Part shown: in pieces, positions 25,835 through 34,400 of the stretch
Numbering within the stretch: the stretch's first letter is position 1
Layout: the number at the start of each line of letters is the position of its first letter
Origin: Streptococcus oralis
GTDB lineage: Bacteria; Bacillota; Bacilli; Lactobacillales; Streptococcaceae
Direction: 5' to 3'
Assembly (NCBI RefSeq): GCF_002386345.1
Contig: NZ_CP023507.1
Location: 496,001-560,000, forward strand
DNA length: 64,000 bases
The notes under the pieces: generated by a model
Told to the model about the DNA's origin: nothing
Databases searched by the model: none
The model's input: the letters and a program-made list of their open reading frames with translations, nothing else
Position numbers and translations under genes: made by a program

Positions 25835-26545
25835 ATGGACAATGTAATCTTTTTTATTAGTGTTTTTCTTGCTGGAATTCTTTCCTTCTTTTCTCCTTGT
25901 ATTTTACCCTTGTTGCCAGTCTATGCAGGGGTCTTATTGGATGAAAAGAATGATGCTCAGGCTTCTAGCGGAAAATTTTCAATCTCAGTTGTAAGTTTAT
26001 TGCGAACTCTGGCCTTTATAGCGGGGATTTCCTTTGTTTTTATCTTACTGGGTTATGGAGCTGGTTTTTTAGGCAATTTGCTGTATGCTTCTTGGTTTCA
26101 GTATGTGACGGGTGCGACTATCATTCTCTTGGGCTTGCACCAGATGGATGTTTTACATTTGCAGGGACTCTACAAGGAAAGAAGGCTACAATTAAAGAGA
26201 CAGGGTCAAAATGCTAATGGCTATAGTCAGGCATTTTTACTGGGGTTGACCTTTAGTTTTGCTTGGACACCGTGTGTAGGGCCGGTTTTGGGCTCTGTTT
26301 TGGCTTTGGCGGCTTCAGGCGGTTCAAGAGCTTGGCAGGGAGCTGGTCTCATGTTAGTCTATACGCTGGGATTGGCGCTACCATTTTTAGTTCTAGCTCT
26401 CGCCTCCAGCTATGTTTTGAAACATTTCCGAAAACTCCATCCTTATCTCGGAATCCTCAAAAAAGTGGGTGGTTTCCTCATTATCCTGATGGGAATCTTG
26501 GTGCTTTTGGGAAATGCTTCCATTTTGACTACATTATTTGAATAG
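25835..26545 (+). CDS. ccdA: CcdA-type thiol-electron transporter
   Basis: 236-aa membrane protein with six predicted helices that carries electrons from cytoplasmic thioredoxin to extracellular thiol proteins. The redox-active cysteines are C22 in FFSPCILPL and C147 in FAWTPCVGP, one in each half of the internally repeated fold. It is the first gene of a three-gene unit with a thioredoxin-like lipoprotein and a methionine sulfoxide reductase. This matches the pneumococcal CcdA1-Etrx1-MsrAB1 surface-repair pathway. Ribosome site GGAGGAAGG. The next gene starts 13 bp after its stop. Confidence 0.93.
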   Translation: MDNVIFFISVFLAGILSFFSPCILPLLPVYAGVLLDEKNDAQASSGKFSISVVSLLRTLAFIAGISFVFILLGYGAGFLGNLLYASWFQYVTGATIILLGLHQMDVLHLQGLYKERRLQLKRQGQNANGYSQAFLLGLTFSFAWTPCVGPVLGSVLALAASGGSRAWQGAGLMLVYTLGLALPFLVLALASSYVLKHFRKLHPYLGILKKVGGFLIILMGILVLLGNASILTTLFE

Positions 26546-26558
26546 AGAGGAAAAAGAA

Positions 26559-27122
26559 ATGAAAAAATGGCAAACATGTCTCCTTGGAGTAGGCTCAATT
26601 TGTTGCTTGGCAGCCTGTTCGGCTAAAAACATGTCAGACGAGTCTACTATGAAGGAGCAATCCAAAACAGAACAAGTCAGTTCGCAAACTGCGACTAAAG
26701 GTCAGGCGGTTGCTGATTTTGAACTGATGGGAGTAGATGGTAAGACCTATCGTTTATCTGATTACAAGGGCAAGAAAGTCTATCTTAAATTCTGGGCTTC
26801 TTGGTGTTCCATCTGTCTAGCCAGCCTTCCAGATACGGATGAAATCGCTAAGGATGCTGGTGATGACTATGTAGTTTTGACAGTGGTCTCTCCTGGACAC
26901 AAAGGTGAACAAGCAGAAGCGGACTTTAAGAATTGGTACAAGGGCTTGGATTATAAAAATTTCCCAGTTCTAATTGATCCATCAGGTAAACTCTTGGAAA
27001 GTTATGGTGTCCGTTCTTACCCGACTCAAGCCTTTATAGACAAGGAAGGCAAGCTGGTCAAAACGCAACCAGGTTTTATGGATAAGGATATGATTTTGAA
27101 AGAATTGAAAGAAATGGGGTAG
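26559..27122 (+). CDS. etrx1: Extracellular thioredoxin-like lipoprotein (Etrx1-type)
   Basis: 187-aa lipoprotein of the TlpA/ResA thioredoxin group. The lipobox is LAAC near residue 20. The active site is W-C-S-I-C with C83 and C86 in FWASWCSIC, and the cis-proline loop SYPTQAF follows. It should receive electrons from CcdA and pass them to the MsrAB domain protein encoded next. The start at 26559 (MKKWQTC) has AGAGAGG upstream; an earlier in-frame TTG at 26538 overlaps ccdA and is unlikely. Only 9 bp separate it from msrAB. Confidence 0.92.
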   Translation: MKKWQTCLLGVGSICCLAACSAKNMSDESTMKEQSKTEQVSSQTATKGQAVADFELMGVDGKTYRLSDYKGKKVYLKFWASWCSICLASLPDTDEIAKDAGDDYVVLTVVSPGHKGEQAEADFKNWYKGLDYKNFPVLIDPSGKLLESYGVRSYPTQAFIDKEGKLVKTQPGFMDKDMILKELKEMG

Positions 27123-27131
27123 AGAAAGGCT

Positions 27132-28244
27132 ATGAATGATAAAGTAAAATTGTTTGTCTTGGCAGGGGTCATTCTCCTAGTCCTAACCGGTTTCTATTTT
27201 CTATTGATGCGAAATGCAGGGCAGACAGACAGCTCGCAAATTGAGAAAGCATCCGTTAGCCAAGGAGGAAAAACAGTGAAAAAAACTGAAGTGAGTAAGG
27301 ATGCAGACTTGCACGAAATTTATCTAGCTGGGGGATGTTTCTGGGGAGTGGAGGAATACTTCTCACGCGTGCCTGGAGTAACCGATGCCGTTTCAGGCTA
27401 TGCAAATGGTAGAGGGGAAACAACCAAGTACGAATTGATTAACCAAACAGGTCATGCGGAAACCGTCCATGTCACCTACGACGCTAATCAAATTTCCCTC
27501 AAGGAAATCCTGCTTCATTACTTCCGCATTATCAATCCAACCAGCAAAAATAAACAAGGAAATGATGTGGGGACCCAGTATCGTACCGGCGTTTATTACA
27601 CAGATGAAAAGGATTTGGAAGTAATCAACCAAGTCTTTGATGAAGTTGCTAAGAAATACGACCAACCTCTGGCAGTTGAAAAGGAAAACTTGAAGAATTT
27701 TGTGGTGGCGGAGGATTATCACCAAGACTACCTCAAGAAAAATCCAAATGGCTACTGTCATATCAATGTCAATCAGGCTGCCTATCCCGTCATCGATGCC
27801 AGCAAATATCCTAAACCAAGCGATGAGGAATTGAAAAAGACCTTGTCACCTGAGGAGTATGCAGTTACCCAGAAAAATCAAACAGAACGAGCTTTTTCAA
27901 ACCGCTACTGGGATAAATTCGAATCTGGTATCTATGTGGATGTGGCAACTGGCGAACCCCTCTTTTCATCAAAAGACAAGTTTGAGTCTGGTTGTGGCTG
28001 GCCTAGTTTCACCCAACCAATTAGTCCAGATGTTGTCACTTACAAGGAAGATAAGTCTTACAATATGACGCGCATGGAAGTGAGAAGTCGAGTTGGAGAT
28101 TCTCACCTTGGCCATGTCTTTACAGATGGGCCTAAGGACAAGGGTGGCTTGCGCTACTGTATCAATAGTCTTTCTATCCGATTTATTCCCAAAGACCAAA
28201 TGGAAGAAAAAGGCTATGCCTATTTACTAGATTATGTCGATTAA
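27132..28244 (+). CDS. msrAB: Surface methionine sulfoxide reductase MsrA-MsrB fusion
   Basis: 370-aa membrane-anchored two-domain enzyme that reduces both diastereomers of methionine sulfoxide in exported proteins. The N-terminal helix (about 7-25) anchors it outside. The MsrA domain follows with catalytic C69 in [12 protein letters not shown]. The MsrB domain has CGWPSF upstream and catalytic C343 in RYCINS. It lies behind etrx1 and ccdA, its likely electron donors. No hairpin was seen before the next promoter (28277), which starts about 30 bp after the stop, so some read-through into zmpR is possible. Confidence 0.94.
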   Translation: MNDKVKLFVLAGVILLVLTGFYFLLMRNAGQTDSSQIEKASVSQGGKTVKKTEVSKDADLHEIYLAGGCFWGVEEYFSRVPGVTDAVSGYANGRGETTKYELINQTGHAETVHVTYDANQISLKEILLHYFRIINPTSKNKQGNDVGTQYRTGVYYTDEKDLEVINQVFDEVAKKYDQPLAVEKENLKNFVVAEDYHQDYLKKNPNGYCHINVNQAAYPVIDASKYPKPSDEELKKTLSPEEYAVTQKNQTERAFSNRYWDKFESGIYVDVATGEPLFSSKDKFESGCGWPSFTQPISPDVVTYKEDKSYNMTRMEVRSRVGDSHLGHVFTDGPKDKGGLRYCINSLSIRFIPKDQMEEKGYAYLLDYVD

Positions 28245-28276
28245 GAAGTCTTTCCTAAGCAGTTAGTGGAGAATTT

Positions 28277-28285
28277 TGCTATACT
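28277..28285 (+). promoter_or_regulatory. Extended -10 promoter of zmpR-zmpS
   Basis: TGC-TATACT with the -10 at 28280-28285, 30 bp before the zmpR start. Confidence 0.65.
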
Positions 28286-28314
28286 GATACTAGTAAGTGA
28301 CAAAGGAGCAGAGC

Positions 28315-29052
28315 ATGACCTACACAATCTTAATCGTAGAGGATGAATATCTAGTAAGACAAGGCTTGACCAAGCTGGTCAATGTAGCAGCCTACGATAT
28401 GGAGATCATCGGTCAGGCTGAAAATGGAAGACAGGCTTGGGACTTGATTCAAAAGCAGGTGCCAGACATCATTTTAACCGATATCAACATGCCTCAGCTA
28501 AATGGCATCCAGTTGGCCAGTCTGGTACGAGAAACCTATCCACAAGTTCATTTGGTCTTTTTGACAGGTTACGGTGATTTTGATTATGCCTTGTCTGCTG
28601 TCAAACTAGGTGTGGATGACTACCTGCTCAAGCCCTTTTCTCGTCAGGATATTGAGGAAATGTTGGGGAAAATCAAGCAAAAACTAGACAAGGAAGAAAA
28701 GGAAGAGCAGTTACAAGATTTATTAACCGATAAGTTTGAGGGAAATATTGCTCAGAAGATCCAGTCTCATCTAGCTGACAGTCAGTTTAGTTTGAAGTCT
28801 TTGGCCAGTGACCTAGGTTTTAGTCCGACTTATTTGAGTTCCTTGATTAAGAAAGAGTTGGGCCTACCTTTTCAGGATTACCTGGTGAGAGAGCGTGTCA
28901 AACAAGCCAAGCTCTTGCTTCTGACCTCAGATTTAAAGATTTATGAGATAGCCGAAAAGGTTGGTTTTGAAGATATGAACTACTTTACCCAACGCTTTAA
29001 ACAGATTGCAGGTGTGACCCCTCGTCAGTTTAAGAAGGGGGAAGGTCAATGA
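28315..29052 (+). CDS. zmpR: Response regulator, receiver plus AraC-type HTH (TCS09/ZmpR)
   Basis: 245-aa response regulator. The receiver domain has the acidic pair E9-D10 and the phosphoacceptor D56 in LTDINMP; K108-like KPF is in LLKPFSRQD. The C-terminal ~100 residues form an AraC-type double helix-turn-helix ending FTQRFKQIAGVTPRQFKKG. It pairs with the LytS-type kinase that overlaps it by 4 bp (ATGA at 29049). In pneumococcus this system (TCS09) lies just upstream of zmpB, as here, and is named for it. ATG 28315 follows AAAGGAGCA; an in-frame ATG-like start at 28297 is upstream of that site and less likely. Confidence 0.92.
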   Translation: MTYTILIVEDEYLVRQGLTKLVNVAAYDMEIIGQAENGRQAWDLIQKQVPDIILTDINMPQLNGIQLASLVRETYPQVHLVFLTGYGDFDYALSAVKLGVDDYLLKPFSRQDIEEMLGKIKQKLDKEEKEEQLQDLLTDKFEGNIAQKIQSHLADSQFSLKSLASDLGFSPTYLSSLIKKELGLPFQDYLVRERVKQAKLLLLTSDLKIYEIAEKVGFEDMNYFTQRFKQIAGVTPRQFKKGEGQ

Positions 29053-30740
29053 AGCGTTCTTCTCTCCTAGTCAGAATGGTTATTTCCATCTTTCTGGTCT
29101 TTCTCATTCTCCTAGCTCTGGTTGGGACTTTCTACTATCAATCTAGTTCATCAGCTATTGAGGCTACTATTGAGGGTAATAGCCAAACGACCATTAGCCA
29201 AACTAGCCACTTTATTCAGTCTTATATCAAAAAATTAGAAACCACCTCTACCAGTTTGACCCAGCAGAAGGATGTCTTAGCCTATGCTGAGAATCCTAAC
29301 CAAGACCAGGTCAAGGGAATCCGAGATCTGTTTTTGACTATCTTAAAGTCAGACCAGGACTTGAAAACGGTGGTACTGGTCACCAAATCCGGTCAGGTTA
29401 TTTCTACAGATGACAGTGTGCAGATGAAAACCTCCTCAGATATGATGGCTGAGGATTGGTACCAAAAGGCTATTCATCAGGGAGCTAAGCCAGTTTTAAC
29501 CCCAGCTCGTAAATCAGATAGTCAATGGGTCATTTCTGTTACTCAGGAACTTGTTGATGAAAAGGGAGCCAATCTTGGTGTGCTTCGTTTGGATATTTCC
29601 TACGAAACTCTGGAATCCTATCTCAACCAACTTCAGTTGGGCCAGCAGGGCTTTGCCTTTATCATCAATGAAAACCATGAATTTGTCTACCATCCTAAAC
29701 GTACTGTCTATAGCTCAGCGAGTGAAATGGAGGCCATGAAACCCTACATCGAGACGGGGCAGGGCTATACGCTAGACCATCAATCCTACGTCAGTCAGGA
29801 AAAGATTGCAGGAACTGATTGGACGGTGATAGGCGTGTCTTCGTTGGAGAAGTTAGACCAGGTTCGGAGTCAACTCATGTGGACCTTGCTTGGTGCTAGT
29901 GCCTTATCTCTTCTTGCCTGTCTCTGCTTGGTGTGGTTCAGTCTCAAACGCTGGATTGCCCCTTTGAAGGATTTGAGAGAAACCATGCTGGAAATTGCTT
30001 CTGGTACACAAAATCTTCGTGCTAAGGAAGCTGGTGCCTATGAACTGAGAGAAGTGACTCGCCAGTTCAATGCCATGCTGGATCAGATTGATCAGCTGAT
30101 GGCAGATGTGCGCAGACAGGAAGAAGCGACCCGGCAGTATGAACTTCAAGCCTTGTCAAGCCAGATTAACCCCCATTTCCTCTACAATACTTTGGATACT
30201 ATCATCTGGATGGCTGAATTTCAGGATAGTCAGCGAGTGGTTCAGGTGACCAAGTCTTTGGCAACCTATTTCCGCTTGGCGCTCAATCAAGGCAAGGATT
30301 TGATTTCTCTTTCTGATGAAATCAATCATGTCCGCCAGTACCTCTTTATCCAGAAACAACGCTATGGTGATAAGCTGGAGTATGAGATTGCTGAAGAACC
30401 TGACTTTGATAATTTAGTCTTGCCTAAACTGGTTTTGCAACCTCTTGTAGAAAACGCTCTTTACCATGGTATTAAGGAGAAGGAAGGACAGGGACATATT
30501 AAAGTTTCTGTTCAGAAACAGGATACAGGGCTTGTCATCCGCATTGAGGATGATGGTGTTGGTTTCCAAGCTGCTGGCGATAGTAGTCAAAGTCAGCTCA
30601 AACGTGGGGGAGTTGGCCTTCAAAATGTCGACCAACGACTCAAACTTCATTTTGGAGACAATTACCAGATGAAGATCAATTCTGCACCCGAAAAAGGGAC
30701 GACAGTTGAAATATACATTAATAAAATAGCAATTAGCTAA
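29049..30740 (+). CDS. zmpS: LytS/YesM-type sensor histidine kinase (TCS09/ZmpS)
   Basis: 563-aa membrane kinase with helices at about residues 8-28 and 279-300 flanking a ~250-residue extracellular dCache-like sensor domain (VLVTKSGQVISTDD, GQQGFAFIINENHEFVYHP). A HAMP segment follows, then the His_kinase block with the phosphoacceptor H376 in QINPHFLYNTLD, and an HATPase domain (N box LVENALYHGIKEK, DDGVGF, RGGVGLQNVDQRL). The dCache domain suggests a small ligand such as a sugar or amino acid, not identified. It overlaps zmpR by 4 bp. A terminator follows at 30740-30764. Confidence 0.92.
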   Translation: MKRSSLLVRMVISIFLVFLILLALVGTFYYQSSSSAIEATIEGNSQTTISQTSHFIQSYIKKLETTSTSLTQQKDVLAYAENPNQDQVKGIRDLFLTILKSDQDLKTVVLVTKSGQVISTDDSVQMKTSSDMMAEDWYQKAIHQGAKPVLTPARKSDSQWVISVTQELVDEKGANLGVLRLDISYETLESYLNQLQLGQQGFAFIINENHEFVYHPKRTVYSSASEMEAMKPYIETGQGYTLDHQSYVSQEKIAGTDWTVIGVSSLEKLDQVRSQLMWTLLGASALSLLACLCLVWFSLKRWIAPLKDLRETMLEIASGTQNLRAKEAGAYELREVTRQFNAMLDQIDQLMADVRRQEEATRQYELQALSSQINPHFLYNTLDTIIWMAEFQDSQRVVQVTKSLATYFRLALNQGKDLISLSDEINHVRQYLFIQKQRYGDKLEYEIAEEPDFDNLVLPKLVLQPLVENALYHGIKEKEGQGHIKVSVQKQDTGLVIRIEDDGVGFQAAGDSSQSQLKRGGVGLQNVDQRLKLHFGDNYQMKINSAPEKGTTVEIYINKIAIS

Positions 30741-30768
30741 CTCCCAGTCTATTCTGGGAGTTTTACTT
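30740..30768 (+). terminator. Terminator after zmpS
   Basis: ACTCCCAG (30740-30747), loop TCTATT, CTGGGAGT (30754-30761), then TTTACTTTT. Confidence 0.85.
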
Positions 30769-30794
30769 TTAAAAATCAGAATGATTAGTTGGCC

Positions 30795-30823
30795 TTGATA
30801 AAATCAGTAAAAAAAGATATGAT
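30795..30823 (+). promoter_or_regulatory. Promoter upstream of the UPF0340 gene and zmpB
   Basis: TTGATA (30795-30800), 17-bp spacer, TATGAT (30818-30823). No other promoter was found between here and zmpB, so zmpB may be expressed from it. Confidence 0.7.
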
Positions 30824-30849
30824 AGATAGTGACAAAAGAGGTATCAAGT

Positions 30850-31413
30850 ATGAAGGAAAAAGACATTCAAAGAGCAACAAGCCAGATTGTAGAAGATGTA
30901 ATAGACAAGGCTAATTTGAAGCAAGGAACTATCTTTGTTTTGGGCCTTTCTTCTAGTGAGGTGATAGGTGGTCAGATTGGCAAGGAATCCAGTCAAGAAA
31001 TTGGGGAGATCATTGTGAAGACCATCCTAGCTATCCTAGAGGAAAAAGGAATTCATCTAGCCGTTCAAGGTTGTGAACATGTCAATCGAGCCCTCGTTGT
31101 TGAACGTCAGGTGGCAGAGCAGTTTGGTCTTGAAATCGTCAGTGTCCTTCCTACACTTCATGCAGGAGGTTCGGGTCAGTTGGCAGCCTTCAAGTTTATG
31201 CGGGATCCAGTTGAGGTTGAATTTATCAAGGCCCATGCTGGATTGGATATCGGAGATACTGCGATTGGCATGCATGTCAAGCATGTTCAGGTTCCGATTC
31301 GCCCTCTTTTGAGAGAAATTGGGCATGCCCATGTAACGGCTCTAGCTAGTCGTCCAAAATTAATCGGAGGTGCGCGTGCGCAGTATCCACAAGATTCTAT
31401 CAGAAAGTCGTGA
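30850..31413 (+). CDS. UPF0340 / TIGR01440-family protein
   Basis: 187-aa cytoplasmic protein of the YwlG/UPF0340 family, recognised by [17 protein letters not shown], the [16 protein letters not shown] block and the C-terminal [17 protein letters not shown] and [13 protein letters not shown] segments. The function of the family is unknown; conserved C, H and E residues could bind a metal or nucleotide. ATG 30850 is preceded by AAAGAGG; a longer frame from 30829 lies upstream of that site. It sits between zmpRS and zmpB and ends 2 bp before the zmpB ATG, so the two are probably translated from one message. Confidence 0.8.
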   Translation: MKEKDIQRATSQIVEDVIDKANLKQGTIFVLGLSSSEVIGGQIGKESSQEIGEIIVKTILAILEEKGIHLAVQGCEHVNRALVVERQVAEQFGLEIVSVLPTLHAGGSGQLAAFKFMRDPVEVEFIKAHAGLDIGDTAIGMHVKHVQVPIRPLLREIGHAHVTALASRPKLIGGARAQYPQDSIRKS

Positions 31414-31415
31414 GA

Positions 31416-34400
31416 ATGAAAAAGACAAAACAACAACTAGAAAAAATTACCAAATATTCGATTCGTAAGCTCACTGTTGGGGTAGGTCCTGTAGCTATCG
31501 GGGCCTTCCTTTTTGGTGCCAGTACCCTTTTAGTAGATAAGGTGCAAGCCAATGAAATTGGTGGTGTTCATAGTGTGCATTACCGTTATCTGGCGGAGCA
31601 GGAATTGACCGAGTCTGAAAAAGCCTTGATTCACCATGAGGTTCCTACAGAATTTCAAGATGAAGATATTATTTATGTAGTTTATCGCAAGAAGGAGACT
31701 AACAGTCAACAACTTCCATACACAGGAAGTAAGGAGCTTGCTTTGGCAGGTCTTGGGTTGGCAACAGCCTCACTAGCGGTTTTATTAGTTTCCAAGAAAC
31801 ACCGTAGTAAAGTACTTGGTATTCTGTTAATTAGCTCTATCGGCGTCAGCAATTTTGTACCTTTTACTGCCTTTACATTTGAAAATAAAGAGTTACTTTC
31901 GTATAACCAAACTATTTCTGCATCTACCCATGAAGGTTTGGCTAAAGGTGTTATTCATATTGAAGGATATGAGTATGTTGGTTACTTTAAAGAATCAAAA
32001 TCTAGTACCAATACAAGCAGTAAAAAAGGTGAGTCGGTAGTTGAAGAACCACAGACGGAATATACAGGCAAGATTGAAGCTAAAGGCACTCAGGAACCAG
32101 GCAAAGAGGGAGAGTCCTTAGTTCAAGAGCCACAGTCAGAATATACAGGCAAGATTGAAGCTAAAGGTACTCAGGAACCAGGCAAAGAGGGAGAGTCCTT
32201 AGTTCAAGAGCCACAGTCAGAATATACAGGCAAGATTGAAGCTAAAGGTACTCAGGAGCCAGGCAAAGAGGGAGAATCCTTAGTTCAAGAACCACAGGCG
32301 GAATATACAGGCAAGATTGAAGCTAAAGGCACTCAGGAACCAGGCAAAGAGGGAGAGTCCTTAGTTCAAGAGCCACAGTCAGAATATACAGGCAAGATTG
32401 AAGCTAAAGGTACTCAGGAGCCAGGCAAAGAGGGCGAGTCCTTAGTTAAAGAGCCACAGTCAGAATATACAGGCAAGATTGAAGCTAAAGGTACTCAGGA
32501 GTTAGGCAAAGAGGGCGAGTCTTTAGTTCAAGAACCACAGTCAGAATATACAGGCAAGATTGAAGCTAAAGGTACTCAGGAGCCAGGTAAAGAAGGTGAG
32601 TCGTTAGTTCAAGAAAAGTTACCTGAATATAAAGTAACTGAGGGCGCGGTTACGAAAGAAACTACTACGGAGATTGACTATAAGACAGAAATTATCGAAG
32701 ATCCAACCAAATATACGGATGAAGAAACTGTCATTCAAGATGGAGAAAAGGGTAGTCAAATTACCAAAACGACTTATAAGACTCTCGACGGTATTGAGAC
32801 TGATCAAGTTTTAAATACAACAACCATTGTCATCAAAGAACCAGTCATTAAAAAAATAAGTCGTGGTACGAAACCAATTGAAGGAACTCTGGTAGAAGAA
32901 AGTCTTGAAAAGATTCCGTTTAAGGAAAAGGTTGAAGAAGATGATCAACTGAAAAAAGGTGAAAGAGTTACTGTCAAAGAAGGAAAAGACGGACAGAAAA
33001 AGATTATAAAAACTTATAAGACAATTAAAGGACTGAAGACTGAAGAAGCACCGAAAGTTGTCGAACAGGTTTTGGAGTTAGATCAAGACCGTATCGTTAA
33101 ATTAGGAACTAAAAACTTTGAAAAACCAATTTTAAGTTTGTCGCTTATCGATGTTAAAGATTTAAAACGAACATCTCAAATTCGTTACAATTTGGAAAAC
33201 CCAAGTAAGGCAACTATAAAATCCATTACCCTAACTCTTAAAAAGGGTGATGAAATTGTCAAAACATTGACTATTTCACCAGACAACTTAACAGCTAGCC
33301 TGACAGATTTGCAGTACTACAAGGATTATAAACTCGAAACCAAGATGGTTTATGACCGTGGTGAAGGTGATGAAGAAGAAGTTCTAAGGGAAGAACCACT
33401 AAGAATTGACCTCAAAAAAGTTGAAGTCAAAAATATTAAAGAAACAAGCTTAATAAGTGTTGATACTGATGGTGTTGAAACGGATAGTAGCTTCTTAACT
33501 TCTGTTCCAACTGATGTAAAACCATACTATCTAAAAATCGCTACGCATGATAATAAGGTGACCCGTCTTGCTGTGGATAAAATCGAAGAAGTTACTGTCG
33601 ATGGAAAAACACTATACAAGGTCACTGCTAAAGCTCCGGATCTAGTTCAGCATACTAATGGTAATGAACTCAGTGAAGAATATGTTCATTATTTTGCCAA
33701 GCCAAAATCTCACGAAGAGAATGTCTACTACGATTTCAATGAATTGGTAAAAGCAATGCAAGCTAATCGTAAGGGGACGTTTAAGCTTGGTGCAGATTTG
33801 AACGCAGCAAATGTTCCAACTCCAAATAAACAATATGTACCAGGTGTATTTAATGGTCATTTAACAAGTGTTGATGGAAAACAGTATACCATTCATAATA
33901 TCGCTCGACCATTGTTTGAGCGTATTGAAAATGCTTCTGTGAAGAATATCAACCTTGGCAATGTGAATATTAATATGCCTTGGGCAGAAAATATTGCACC
34001 CGTTGCAAGAATTGTTAAAAATGCTGTAATCGAAAATGTCAAAGTTACAGGCCATATTATTGCGAAAAATGATATTGCTGGTGTGGTTAATAAATTAGAT
34101 GGCGAGGGCGCTAAAGTTAATAATGTTGCTTTCATTGGTAAAATTGATGGTGTTGGGGATAAAGGATGGAATCTTGCTGGTATTGTGGGTGAGATTTGGA
34201 AAGGCCATGCGAATAAAACATATGTAGAAGCTGATATTACAGCAACTAAGGCTCGGGCTGCTGGTCTTGCGTCTACTGTTGACAATAGTTCGGACCCTAA
34301 TGGCATCGGTAAATATGGGACTGTACGAAATTCAGTCGCTAAAGGAACAATTAAAGTTAAATCACCTGTAGATGTTGGAGGTTTCATCAGTAAGAACTGG

